A DNA stretch of 51,583 nt from IMG/VR virus record IMGVR_UViG_3300035180_001940, positions 1 to 51,583 of that record; one strand, written 5' to 3'. This document shows positions 14,788-23,310 of this stretch, in pieces. Source of the stretch: a virus. The notes beneath the pieces are model-generated. The model was not told the DNA's origin. It did no database searches and was given only the letters and a program-made list of their open reading frames with translations. The position numbers and the translations under genes were made by a program. The stretch's first letter is position 1; the number at the start of each line of letters is the position of its first letter.

Positions 14788-15016
14788 TGATAATATAACC
14801 GAAGTGATTATGTTCATCGAGGAGGAAATGAATTTTGAAGAATTACTTGAAAAAATTTTTAGTGCAGATTTAAATGATGATGAATTCGAGAAAAGAATTT
14901 TTGAATACGTCGAATTTTTAATTAATGAAATTGCAAGAACGTTACATATAGATTACGAAATTGCAAAAACATTATATGATGATTATCTAACTAGAAATAT
15001 ATTAGAGGTTATCTAA
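14777..15016 (+). CDS. hypothetical acidic helical protein
   Basis: A 79-residue, strongly acidic, almost wholly helical protein (FIEEEMNFEELLEKIFSADLNDDEFEKRIF). It begins inside the preceding gene behind GGAAGGGACAG, implying coupled translation. It ends base to base against the convergent YD-like gene at 15017, with no hairpin visible between them. Unknown function; the charge pattern would suit a small binding or inhibitor protein, but nothing identifies a partner. Confidence 0.5.
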   Translation: MRINDNITEVIMFIEEEMNFEELLEKIFSADLNDDEFEKRIFEYVEFLINEIARTLHIDYEIAKTLYDDYLTRNILEVI

Positions 15017-15565
15017 TTATTCATATTCTACCATATACGTAATACCTTCAGATTCAAAACTAGTAACACCAAAAATGTCAAACTTAAATAAGTTATATTT
15101 AAGTCTGTCATTGTATCCAATAATTGTATCATTATCAGAATATAAAATATCTTTAAAATCATCTGATACTATATTTGTAGTGATACGTATATTCATTAAT
15201 TTATCTTCATCATCACGTGTATAAACCCATTCCCTAATTACAGAACCTGCAATCTCCTTAAATGATACAATCATAGAATTATTATACACAAAACTTATAG
15301 ACCTGTTATTAGAAATTAATCCTGTCAGTTGATTATTTGTATAAGTAGGTGAAAATATTTCAACAATATTATTATTAGTGTATATCATCTTTGTGAGATG
15401 ACGAATCTCTACCTCACTAAGAAACATTGATGATATGTTTAATCCCATATATTCTACTGAGAAAGATGGATATGTAGTATCAAAAACAAATTCTAATGAT
15501 TCTGTATCCGAGTAAATTCTCTTCAATGATTTTTTAATATTGTAATTTATTGTTTCAGTAATCAT
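15017..15565 (-). CDS. YD/RHS-like protein, fourth gene of the operon
   Basis: A 182-residue beta-rich protein with alternating hydrophobic strands ending in turn motifs (SFSVEYMGLNISS, NNRSISFVYNNSMIVSF, EWVYTRDDEDKLMNIRI), similar in style to the YD repeats of RHS proteins. It is the last of four minus-strand genes; its start overlaps the end of the 512-residue gene by four bases. There is no signal peptide or membrane segment. It may be a terminal fragment of a larger assembly built from all four proteins. Confidence 0.5.
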   Translation of the reverse strand: MITETINYNIKKSLKRIYSDTESLEFVFDTTYPSFSVEYMGLNISSMFLSEVEIRHLTKMIYTNNNIVEIFSPTYTNNQLTGLISNNRSISFVYNNSMIVSFKEIAGSVIREWVYTRDDEDKLMNIRITTNIVSDDFKDILYSDNDTIIGYNDRLKYNLFKFDIFGVTSFESEGITYMVEYE

Positions 15566-17100
15566 AAAATACCTCCTTTAGTTATCTCAAAAAAATCTGC
15601 TAATTTATAACTACTGATATTTGTCGCAACAGGTGAATCTGTTTCTGTTGAACAGGTTATAGGTTCATTATTTTTATCGTAAGTAATTGTTCCTATTTTT
15701 ACTTTTCCATAATCATCATATATATCATCTATTTGCATGTTATCAGAAAGTTTGAATGTAAAACTACCTAATTTATTAGCACCTGAAGCAATATAATTAT
15801 GATCAATTTTTAATGTTCTGTCTTTTTGGTTATATGGATTACGTATATAGTTAAAGGTTGAGAACAATATACTTGCATCATGCTTATCAGTATAATATGT
15901 TTCAATTTGTGATATTTTATTTTGATTATAAAAATATCTTATATATCCAAGTTTTGTTAACGTAGGATAATCAAGTATATCTAAACTTTTAATTTTACCA
16001 TAACTATAATTAGGAACAAGTTTATAATATAATATTCCATTGTATTTGAAATCTAATGATTCTAAATTTGTCTGCTCACCATTCATATCTATGTTAAATT
16101 TACATAGATTTACGACACTACCATCTTGGATAATCAATCCTGGTATAAAAAATCTATTTACATTTATTTTTGTTACATCATAATTATATATAAGATTTGC
16201 TTGTACACCATCAATATTCATATCAACTGATGTTATTAATTCAGGTTTAGCGTACCCATAAACAACTTGAGAATTTTGTATATCATTATATTCAATTCTA
16301 TTTTTAAGAACTTTAAACCATAATATTTTCAAAGTTGTAGTTCTATATGTTGCAACAAGATTACCAACAGAATTATATTGCATATCAATTCTTTTGTATG
16401 TGGTTCCTGTACATAAGATATATGAAAGTTTTTCACCAGCATATCTAAATGTAAATGTTGCATCAATAAGATATGATAATCTTCCTAATGCATCTTTACG
16501 ATAACTATATTCATCCATACGTTCAAGTTTATCACCATTATATGTATATATTACTTTCCATTGCACTGCAGGTGTATTTGTGTTTGTTCCTAGAACTGAT
16601 TGAATTTTTCCATTGACAAAAGTCGGTATTATCTGAATGGTAGTATCTGGTGATTGAATTCCAGTAATTTCTGATTGAACACCATCACATGTTATATTAT
16701 CCATACTAATCTCTCGAAGAATACTAATCGGTGTTCTGTTTACAACAGGAGTAGATTTATCAAATGTAAATTGATACATAATGTTTGTCTGCATATTGTA
16801 TTCAGATATTTTTGTATAATTATCAGGTCGTTTCCAAAATTCATTATACATTGAACTATCAGCTTGTGTAACTATATAATCAATTTTATTCTTATGATCA
16901 ATAATTTTTTTAGCCTCATCGTTTACATCACGTGAAAATGTGATTAGTTTTTCAAGAGGTTCAGAATTTGTATCTTTTACAGTAGTTAACTTTCCTTCAT
17001 TATAGATGAGATCATAGGTAATAGGTGTTCCTGCATTATCTGCAATTAATACTTGACTATAATCAGTATCTTTTACGTATGTATATACTCGTGTACCCAT
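15562..17100 (-). CDS. YD/RHS-like repeat protein, third gene of the operon
   Basis: A 512-residue protein made largely of strand-turn repeats in which Y-x-Y-(N/D)-x-(D/G)-(K/R)-(L/I) recurs: IYTYNGDKLERMDEYSY, RKDALGRLSYLIDATFTF, RYAGEKLSYIL, MQYNSVGNLVATY, IYNYDVTKINV, IRYFYNQNKISQIETYY. This is the rhythm of RHS/YD repeats, which wrap into hollow beta-cages or long fibres. Its ATG overlaps the stop of the 333-residue gene by one base, implying tight coupling. No toxin-like C-terminus or RHS core box was found. A virion or adhesion role is inferred from the late promoter. Confidence 0.55.
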   Translation of the reverse strand: MGTRVYTYVKDTDYSQVLIADNAGTPITYDLIYNEGKLTTVKDTNSEPLEKLITFSRDVNDEAKKIIDHKNKIDYIVTQADSSMYNEFWKRPDNYTKISEYNMQTNIMYQFTFDKSTPVVNRTPISILREISMDNITCDGVQSEITGIQSPDTTIQIIPTFVNGKIQSVLGTNTNTPAVQWKVIYTYNGDKLERMDEYSYRKDALGRLSYLIDATFTFRYAGEKLSYILCTGTTYKRIDMQYNSVGNLVATYRTTTLKILWFKVLKNRIEYNDIQNSQVVYGYAKPELITSVDMNIDGVQANLIYNYDVTKINVNRFFIPGLIIQDGSVVNLCKFNIDMNGEQTNLESLDFKYNGILYYKLVPNYSYGKIKSLDILDYPTLTKLGYIRYFYNQNKISQIETYYTDKHDASILFSTFNYIRNPYNQKDRTLKIDHNYIASGANKLGSFTFKLSDNMQIDDIYDDYGKVKIGTITYDKNNEPITCSTETDSPVATNISSYKLADFFEITKGGIL

Positions 17101-18101
17101 TAGTAAGTCTCCGTTATTTTATTGATTATTCCTGCACTATCATATTCATATGAAAATGTACTAATACGATTACTATCACCATCACAATAATCTACATGAT
17201 GAATTTTTGTCTTATCTGCTACATTATTTACAATTCCACCATAATACATAATATACATATGTTTTCTTTTTGACTTATCAAGAGTGAAAATTTCAATATT
17301 AACTATGTACGGTTGTATATCATTAGTTGGTTTAAAAAAGTATTGTAAAGGTCCATATTCACCTAAATAAAATGTATTTACTAGAACTTCATCAGGATTA
17401 TAATTAACCTTCACAAATTCATCATTCAAAATACATTCAGCGGTTGCACCGTATATTAATGATACTGGTGAGGTTGGCGAATCTGTTAACCATCCAGTAG
17501 TATTATATAAATCATTTACTTCTAGTGTTTGATTTCTTAAAGTATTATCATCTGAATAATCAAATTCAACATAATCATCTGTTACCAGAAGGGTATCAAG
17601 ATAATTCGGAATAACATTCTCAAATGTCGTATCATCCCAATAATCACTAAGAACGAATCCTCTATCAGTTAAGAGATGACCTGATTTTGCATATGCTTGT
17701 TGAACTTCATAATATTTTCCTTCTAAAGTGTATCCTCTTACAAAAGCACCTTCATACATAATATCAAGATGATTTGTTAGATTTGTAACAGATCTCATTT
17801 GATATATTGTATCAAGAACATTATCAGAATTAAAATTTAATAATTTATTATCATCATTTACAAGTCCAATATTTGTATCAAAATCTTTTGATAGAATATT
17901 ATCAAAGATATTATATTCCTGTGCAAGGGATAGTTGTTTCCCCACTAGAATACGAAATTTTCTGTTATAGACATCAGTATCACAGTAATTAAGATTACAG
18001 TAAGTTTCTGAAACATATAATTCTGTTTCAGGTCTATACGTTGATAATACTCCAGCTTCAGACAAATCATTAGACATTGTTAATTCATCATTAAATCCCA
18101 T
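17100..18101 (-). CDS. YD/RHS-like protein, second gene of the operon
   Basis: A 333-residue protein. The N-terminal part is acidic (LSEAGVLSTYRPETELYVSETYC); repeats of turn-rich sequence follow, and the C-terminus reads ISTFSYEYDSAGIINKITETY, a clear YD-style repeat. It has AGGAG just upstream of its ATG, preceded by a 7-bp hairpin (18115-18133) separating it from the 806-residue gene. Function unknown; likely structural, as judged from its operon partners. Confidence 0.5.
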   Translation of the reverse strand: MGFNDELTMSNDLSEAGVLSTYRPETELYVSETYCNLNYCDTDVYNRKFRILVGKQLSLAQEYNIFDNILSKDFDTNIGLVNDDNKLLNFNSDNVLDTIYQMRSVTNLTNHLDIMYEGAFVRGYTLEGKYYEVQQAYAKSGHLLTDRGFVLSDYWDDTTFENVIPNYLDTLLVTDDYVEFDYSDDNTLRNQTLEVNDLYNTTGWLTDSPTSPVSLIYGATAECILNDEFVKVNYNPDEVLVNTFYLGEYGPLQYFFKPTNDIQPYIVNIEIFTLDKSKRKHMYIMYYGGIVNNVADKTKIHHVDYCDGDSNRISTFSYEYDSAGIINKITETY

Positions 18102-18114
18102 TTTATGCTCCTGT

Positions 18115-18133
18115 CAAGATGCAAAACATCTTG
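18115..18133 (-). other. intra-operon hairpin before the second YD-like gene
   Basis: Perfect stem CAAGATG/CATCTTG with a 5-base loop. On the minus strand it ends two bases before the CAGGAG ribosome-binding site, so it could tune translation or mark an RNA-processing site. Confidence 0.4.
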
Positions 18134-18175
18134 AACTAATTTGTGTAATCAATATAACATATAGATCTGTACAAT

Positions 18176-20596
18176 CTATACAACAACGGGTGGACACATA
18201 TTTACATAAAATGTGTCGTATGTACAACCATCTTCCCAATAAATTGTATCACAACTTACATTATGTGAACACATATTTACATAGAATTTGTCATATGTAC
18301 AACCATCTTCCCAATAAATTGTATCACAATCTACAAAAGATAGACACATATTTACATAAACTGAGTCAGTTGTACAACCATCTTCCCAATAAATTGTATC
18401 ACAATCTACATTAGGTGAACACATCACTATGTAAAGTGTATCAGTTGAACAATCATCTTCCCAGTAAGATATGTCACAACTGTCAACCGGTGCACACATC
18501 ACTACATAAAATGTGTCGATTGAAAAATCATCTTCCCAGTAAAATGAATCACATTCATCACCTGGACATGGTTCACGCATAGGTATCTGATATGTACCAA
18601 TTGCTGTTACAAGATAATTATCTCCAACAAAATATCCAAGTTGACTATAACCATCATTTGCACGTGCAATGGTTGTAGCATAACTATTTTCAGAATTGAA
18701 ATATCCTGCTCTTGTAATATATGGTTTTGCGTACAAGAGCGCATATTCATCATTAGGCATCTCATATTTGAATGATCTTACTCCAAGGGTTTCAAGATAT
18801 TCTATTCTTTTTACAAATTCACCAACCTTGATATTTGATATTTTGTTGTATATATCAACATAATAAGGTTTACCATTATCAGAATAATGTGGAATGAAAA
18901 AATACTCATTTCCATCTTTTTTAACAATCATATATTTTAGATATGGTTGGCAACCTGTACCATCAGCAAAATTCCAATCAATATCAAGTGAAAAGAATCT
19001 GTGAACCTTTGGTCCATCATAATCATAAACAAAATCAATTGAGTTATATTCATCTTTGTATATTAGTTCAGTTGCTATTGCATCTGCAGGATCTGAGGTT
19101 CCTGTGATAACATTGTTACATTGTGAAGTTCCTAAAAATTTAGTCTCAGTAGTTAAGTTATCTTCAAAGAAAATTGCTGATGATATTCCATGATTATAAC
19201 AACCGTGTGTCCATTTTACAGATGGTTTATCTAATGCAACATATCTGTTTGCACCATCAAACGCTTTACTTACTGGTTTGTAATTTAAATCTAAATTAAA
19301 TCCGCCATTTATCATATCGACGAATCTATTAATTCTTTCACTTACAAGTCTATCAACAGTATAATGTTTTATTAGAATTTCATCTGCACTGAATTTCATT
19401 ACCTTATAAAGTTTTTTATTAATATCATAATAATAATTTAATATACCACCATATACAAATTCAGTATCATCATCACTAAGTACACTAAAGACTAAACTAT
19501 CAATAAGGTAATCAGGACGATAAACTGGCGTTGCTTTTTTAACAATTTCACCAATTTCGTTGAAATAACGTATTTCAGTAATGTATTTGTGATTTGTTTC
19601 AAATGCAAGATTTGTCAATCCATAATCTTCGAAATCAGTAAATGAATTAATATAATGTTTTGATTCATCAACATCAATTTCAATTCTTCGTGAATATTCG
19701 CTACTAACCCCATAATATTGTTCACAGAGAATAGCTGGATTTAAATTTGCAGGAGGTATTAAGAAAGGAACCTCTGCAAAATAGAATACATTACATGATA
19801 CAATTGTATTCCATTCAAGTACTTTTGAAATTATATGTGCTCTTCCATCAAGGTCAACACTAAATCTCATATATTGTGAATTTTCTTTATCGAAACCTGA
19901 AAAATATCTTGTTCTATTATTATACATATAAACAAGTTTCTGATAATCTATTACTTCATCTGCTGAATTATAGTAAGTTTGTTGCATATGAACATCATAT
20001 ATTTTTAATTGATCATCAACATTTACACTTACTACTTTTATAGCCAATCCATATGATATTCCATCAATACTTGTATATTCACTAACTGTAATTGTTTCAA
20101 TATCGTTATCAAGTGAATATTTAAACTGCCATTTTGTTGTAATAATATTTTTAGAAAAATCTGTATATTGTAGTTCTTGAATTCTTAATTTATCATCTAT
20201 CTCTTCATAAAGAGGATTATATTCACCTATAACTCTACCATTGTAGAATTTTCTAATTTTTGAGATGAAACATAATGATATTGTTTCATCAAAACTTGCA
20301 TAATAAAGCATATTTCTAAAGTTTGTAAATGGGCGAATTTTCTTTTTAGAATTATCATATTCAAACACTAAACCTACATCAAGTGTTCCTTCTTTACATA
20401 TTTCATAATGTACATTATTGCAGTTTTGAATATCAGGAATAGACTTTACTTTCCCTAGCGTTGTATCCACATGTACAGGAGGAGTTAGAACATATGGTTT
20501 ACTTGGTACGCCAAAAATTTGCTGGATATTTGATGAGGCATTTAAATCAATAAATTCGTATTCAAATATATTAACACTTGGGCTTAAAATTGTCAT
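18176..20596 (-). CDS. large YD/RHS-like protein with five C-terminal Cys/Trp repeats
   Basis: An 806-residue protein, first of the four-gene set. Residues 1-680 are beta-rich with YD-style turns (VFEYDNSKKKIRPF, QTYYNSADEVIDYQKLVYMYNN, EIRYFNEIGEIVKKA, NYYYDINKKLYKVMKF). Residues about 682-806 are five perfect-length 25-residue repeats of the form CDxxYWEDxCxxDxxYxxMC plus a variable spacer; the first repeat has Phe for the second Cys. The conserved Cys, Asp/Glu and Trp residues suggest disulfides or metal binding. No signal peptide was found. It is transcribed from a leftward late box at 20659-20666. The YD likeness is by pattern only. Confidence 0.6.
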   Translation of the reverse strand: MTILSPSVNIFEYEFIDLNASSNIQQIFGVPSKPYVLTPPVHVDTTLGKVKSIPDIQNCNNVHYEICKEGTLDVGLVFEYDNSKKKIRPFTNFRNMLYYASFDETISLCFISKIRKFYNGRVIGEYNPLYEEIDDKLRIQELQYTDFSKNIITTKWQFKYSLDNDIETITVSEYTSIDGISYGLAIKVVSVNVDDQLKIYDVHMQQTYYNSADEVIDYQKLVYMYNNRTRYFSGFDKENSQYMRFSVDLDGRAHIISKVLEWNTIVSCNVFYFAEVPFLIPPANLNPAILCEQYYGVSSEYSRRIEIDVDESKHYINSFTDFEDYGLTNLAFETNHKYITEIRYFNEIGEIVKKATPVYRPDYLIDSLVFSVLSDDDTEFVYGGILNYYYDINKKLYKVMKFSADEILIKHYTVDRLVSERINRFVDMINGGFNLDLNYKPVSKAFDGANRYVALDKPSVKWTHGCYNHGISSAIFFEDNLTTETKFLGTSQCNNVITGTSDPADAIATELIYKDEYNSIDFVYDYDGPKVHRFFSLDIDWNFADGTGCQPYLKYMIVKKDGNEYFFIPHYSDNGKPYYVDIYNKISNIKVGEFVKRIEYLETLGVRSFKYEMPNDEYALLYAKPYITRAGYFNSENSYATTIARANDGYSQLGYFVGDNYLVTAIGTYQIPMREPCPGDECDSFYWEDDFSIDTFYVVMCAPVDSCDISYWEDDCSTDTLYIVMCSPNVDCDTIYWEDGCTTDSVYVNMCLSFVDCDTIYWEDGCTYDKFYVNMCSHNVSCDTIYWEDGCTYDTFYVNMCPPVVV
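18179..18553 (-). repeat. five tandem 75-bp coding repeats
   Basis: Five consecutive 75-bp units without gaps encode the Cys/Trp repeats of the 806-residue protein. The string CATCTTCCCA/GT recurs at 75-base spacing (about 18229, 18304, 18379, 18454, 18529). The units nearest the 3' end are most alike, suggesting recent duplication. Confidence 0.85.
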
Positions 20597-20626
20597 ATAG
20601 ACCTCATGTAGTTTTAAGGTTAATTA

Positions 20627-20635
20627 TGATATAAT
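20627..20635 (+). promoter_or_regulatory. early-type promoter -10 (TGATATAAT)
   Basis: Perfect TGATATAAT with AAG at 20616-20618, eleven bases upstream of TATAAT, directed at the gene at 20677 and Dda. Confidence 0.65.
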
Positions 20636-20643
20636 GATATATT

Positions 20644-20651
20644 CATAAATA
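20644..20651 (+). promoter_or_regulatory. possible late-type promoter (CATAAATA)
   Basis: CATAAATA lies just downstream of the early box and 25 bases before ATG 20677. If active, it would add late expression of the same gene. Confidence 0.3.
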
Positions 20652-20658
20652 TTTCAAT

Positions 20659-20666
20659 TATTTATA
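20659..20666 (-). promoter_or_regulatory. late-type promoter (TATAAATA, minus strand)
   Basis: Exact late consensus reading leftward toward the 806-residue gene (start 20596). It shares an 81-base gap with the opposite early promoter. Confidence 0.5.
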
Positions 20667-20676
20667 AAGGATTAGA

Positions 20677-20997
20677 ATGAATTTTGATAAAATATCAAAA
20701 ATACCTTTCAACATTGCAAACCCAAAGAACATAATCGATATTAAAAAATTCGGTAAAAAAATCATAGTTAAATATGAACAGGAGATGTTATTTAATGATG
20801 AAAGTGTGCAATTAAAAGAGGATAGAATTATAACAATATTCTATCCAAGAAAAATCAGGGGCTTTGAGGTTCAAGTTGATGAAGATGATAATATCTTTGT
20901 CGCTGTTATATATAAACCATCATTTAATATATTTGGATGGAAATTTGTGAAGGAAAAAATAGATGACATTAACAGAGCACCAACAAAAAATATTTAA
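20677..20997 (+). CDS. hypothetical protein upstream of dda
   Basis: A 106-residue basic protein with alternating strands (IIDIKKFGKKIIVKYEQEM, RIITIFYPRKIRGFEVQVDEDD, IFVAVIYKPSF). It follows AAAGGATTAGA and an early-type promoter, and overlaps the Dda start by 35 bases, so its translation may control Dda. No family was recognised. Confidence 0.55.
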   Translation: MNFDKISKIPFNIANPKNIIDIKKFGKKIIVKYEQEMLFNDESVQLKEDRIITIFYPRKIRGFEVQVDEDDNIFVAVIYKPSFNIFGWKFVKEKIDDINRAPTKNI

Positions 20998-22282
20998 TGA
21001 TATAATCGATGGAATTGAGGAGTCCTTAAAATTAGGACAAAGATTTATTGGTTCATTATCAGGTCCTGCGGGTACAGGTAAAACAGTTATGACTGCAGAA
21101 ATAATTGAATACCTATTAAAACATTATCCTCATAAACATCTTAGAATTGCAACACCAACACATAAATCCCTTCGTGTTGCAAACAATTTTATTGGAAAAA
21201 CATTAAAGAAACATAAAAATTTCTCATCAAGTACAATTCATTCATATTTGAAATTAAAGATGGAACGTATAGAAGATAAAATTGTATTCACTGAAGATTT
21301 TGGCAATAACGCCAAAACAGATCATACAAAACATCTAATCATTGATGAAAGTTCAATGGTATCTGAATTATTATTTAATCATGTGAAAGCAAAAGCAATT
21401 GCTGTAGGTTTAGATGTTATATTGTTCGTTGGTGATAAAATTCAACTACTTCCAGTTGATGGTAAAACTAACCCAATCTTTAGTGACATCAACCAATACG
21501 AATTAACTGAAGTTGTTAGACAGGCACAAGATAGTCCTATACTCAAAAAAGCAACTGAGATTAGAAAATGTATTGAAGCAGAGAATTATGATATGAATGT
21601 CCTTACCTTCAATGAGTTTAAGGATTCAACTAATGGCATAATTGTTGTTGATGATGTCAAAGATCTTTTGAAGGAATATTTATCAAATGATGGTGATAAA
21701 ACACTATCTGCATTTACTAATAATTCAGTTAATACATATAATGACTTTATCAGGAAAATGGTAAATGGTAGTACTGCATTACCTATGTTAATTGAAGGAG
21801 AGCAAGTTGTCCTTCAAGAGGCATATGAGAACAATGGAAAATTCATTCAGAATGGTGATACTGTAACAGTATATTCACCTTATTTAGATCATCATCCTGC
21901 TCTTAAAATTAACTACTGGACATTTACTCCTAAGGATGATGATTTAGAAGATATTGATATTCGTGTTGTTGATATAGATTCTATTGCTCGTTATAACTCA
22001 CTGCTTGATAGAATTGCATTAAAAGCAAAATCGTTAAAATCTAATAAACAATATAAAGAAGCCAAGGAAATGTGGGAAAAATATTGGGAAGTTAAAAATA
22101 TGTTTGTTGATATCAAATATAACTTCTGTCATACTATTCACAAATTACAAGGAAGTACATATGAAAATGTATTCCTTAATTTAAAAGAAACTATCCAAAA
22201 TTCATCCGATAAAGATACATTATTTCGATTAGTATATGTTGCATTAACACGTGCTAGTAATAATGTTTTCATCTACAGGTAA
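20963..22282 (+). CDS. dda: Dda-like SF1 DNA helicase
   Basis: A 439-residue protein, the same length as T4 Dda. Motif I is LSGPAGTGKT (Lys40), motif Ia IATPTHKSLRVAN, motif II LIIDESSMVSE (about 126-136), motif III VGDKIQLLPVDG, motif IV/V TFCHTIHKLQGSTYENV-like (NFCHTIHKLQGS) and motif VI FRLVYVALTRASNNV. This SF1B (RecD/Pif1-like) 5'-3' helicase helps start T4 origin replication and displaces proteins from DNA. The start lies within the preceding gene. Confidence 0.9.
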   Translation: MTLTEHQQKIFNDIIDGIEESLKLGQRFIGSLSGPAGTGKTVMTAEIIEYLLKHYPHKHLRIATPTHKSLRVANNFIGKTLKKHKNFSSSTIHSYLKLKMERIEDKIVFTEDFGNNAKTDHTKHLIIDESSMVSELLFNHVKAKAIAVGLDVILFVGDKIQLLPVDGKTNPIFSDINQYELTEVVRQAQDSPILKKATEIRKCIEAENYDMNVLTFNEFKDSTNGIIVVDDVKDLLKEYLSNDGDKTLSAFTNNSVNTYNDFIRKMVNGSTALPMLIEGEQVVLQEAYENNGKFIQNGDTVTVYSPYLDHHPALKINYWTFTPKDDDLEDIDIRVVDIDSIARYNSLLDRIALKAKSLKSNKQYKEAKEMWEKYWEVKNMFVDIKYNFCHTIHKLQGSTYENVFLNLKETIQNSSDKDTLFRLVYVALTRASNNVFIYR

Positions 22283-22286
22283 ATAT

Positions 22287-22322
22287 TAATCCTACATAAA
22301 TAAAATAAAAAATGTAGGATTA
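22287..22322 (+). promoter_or_regulatory. hairpin-gated late promoter and ribosome-binding site
   Basis: Perfect 11-bp inverted repeat (22287-22297 with 22312-22322) and a 14-base loop. A late box CATAAATA (22295-22302) spans the left arm and loop, and the right arm holds the AGGAT ribosome-binding site for ATG 22325. Read-through RNA from dda would hide the site; RNA started at the late box would lack the left arm. T4 genes such as e and soc use this design. Confidence 0.65.
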
Positions 22323-22324
22323 CC

Positions 22325-22813
22325 ATGAGCAAATTTATATTTTCTGAATATTTAAAAACATTAGATAACAATGAAAATTATATGAAACTCTCCGATAATA
22401 TTATCGAGACATTAGTAAACCCTTCAATAAAATACTCCAAGCGATTGAGAAATCGTGAACTCTTCTTCATCGAATATAACATGGATTCCATTGCTGGTCC
22501 TGGTCTTATATGCAAAAATATATTAGAATCAATTAATGTTAATCGTAATAATGGTATGATATTTTTACCTATTAATCTCTTTAAGGTTTATCAAATAAAA
22601 GATGATGAAACTATAAATTCATTGAGAACAATTGAAGAATCTAAAATAATATTTGATACAGAATCTTATATTGTGTTAAATCCTGAAAGATTAATATCAT
22701 TTGCTAATCAAAGTAAATTTAATAAAATTCGTACAATTTCTAAATTAAAAACATATAATGATCTTATTAATTTACTTGAGGTGTATAAAAAATACTTTGA
22801 GTATAAGCAATAA
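22325..22813 (+). CDS. hypothetical late protein, hairpin-controlled
   Basis: A 162-residue soluble protein of mixed helix and strand (SKFIFSEYLKTLDNNENYMKLSDN, then RELFFIEYNMDSIAGPGLICKNILES). No family was recognised. Its ribosome-binding site lies in the right arm of the 22287-22322 hairpin and it has a late-type promoter, so strict late expression is expected. It is followed by another late-type box at 22809-22816. Confidence 0.6.
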   Translation: MSKFIFSEYLKTLDNNENYMKLSDNIIETLVNPSIKYSKRLRNRELFFIEYNMDSIAGPGLICKNILESINVNRNNGMIFLPINLFKVYQIKDDETINSLRTIEESKIIFDTESYIVLNPERLISFANQSKFNKIRTISKLKTYNDLINLLEVYKKYFEYKQ

Positions 22814-22816
22814 ATA
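22809..22816 (+). promoter_or_regulatory. late-type promoter (AATAAATA)
   Basis: AATAAATACATAAAAAGGATAC overlaps the stop of the preceding gene and leads to ATG 22834. The same context recurs before the gp5 spike gene at 35058. Confidence 0.5.
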
Positions 22817-22833
22817 CATAAAAAGGATACATT

Positions 22834-22965
22834 ATGAATGAAGAAACAACTGCAGGTGACATCGCTGGAGTAGACATGCCATTAGGTGTTAAAAATAAAT
22901 ATACAAAGATTATTAGACGTATCAAAAAATTAAAGAAAAAGGAAATCGAGGATGGACAAATTTAG
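22834..22965 (+). CDS. small basic-tailed protein (43 aa)
   Basis: A 43-residue ORF with AAAAGGA upstream and a late-type promoter. An acidic N-terminus (MNEETTAGDIAGVDMPLG) is followed by a strongly basic tail (KIIRRIKKLKKKEIEDGQI). It overlaps the next start at 22952. The split charge resembles small virion or scaffold peptides of T4-like phages, but no family was identified. Confidence 0.5.
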   Translation: MNEETTAGDIAGVDMPLGVKNKYTKIIRRIKKLKKKEIEDGQI

Positions 22966-23299
22966 TTCATTAGATGATTTATTTAATATCGTTATTGATA
23001 TTATTACAAATTATCGTGAAACAAAATTTGTTCTTGATAAAAGTGATCTCAATTATTATGAGTTACTTTATACAACATCGGGCACTATTGATGATATTGT
23101 ATCAGTTCTTGATATTGATATAAAAGATTTTGATACATCTGTTAACGCATCAGATGAATATATTGAAATATATGGAAAAGATGATTCAAAAGCAGAATTA
23201 GTATTACTTCAAAAATTGAAAGATAATGCATCTGAATTGATAGTTTACCAACAAGTAATTCTTCTTGCTTCGCTTGAAGATATAATGAAAATACAATAA
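22952..23299 (+). CDS. hypothetical protein upstream of the long repeat fibre
   Basis: A 115-residue acidic, mainly helical protein (SSLDDLFNIVIDIITNYRETKF, then DIKDFDTSVNASDEYIEIYGKD). It begins inside the 43-residue gene behind AAAAAGGAAATCGAGG and ends 11 bases before the fibre gene, so it is part of a late cluster. No family was recognised; position allows a fibre-linked role. Confidence 0.55.
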   Translation: MDKFSSLDDLFNIVIDIITNYRETKFVLDKSDLNYYELLYTTSGTIDDIVSVLDIDIKDFDTSVNASDEYIEIYGKDDSKAELVLLQKLKDNASELIVYQQVILLASLEDIMKIQ

Positions 23300-23310
23300 G
23301 GAAATAACAC

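Noticed and set aside
18190-18414. Plus-strand ORF of 74 residues with internal repeats
   Set aside because: It is the reverse-strand shadow of the 75-bp Cys/Trp repeats of the 806-residue gene; it has no ribosome-binding site, and its repeats follow the DNA repeat.
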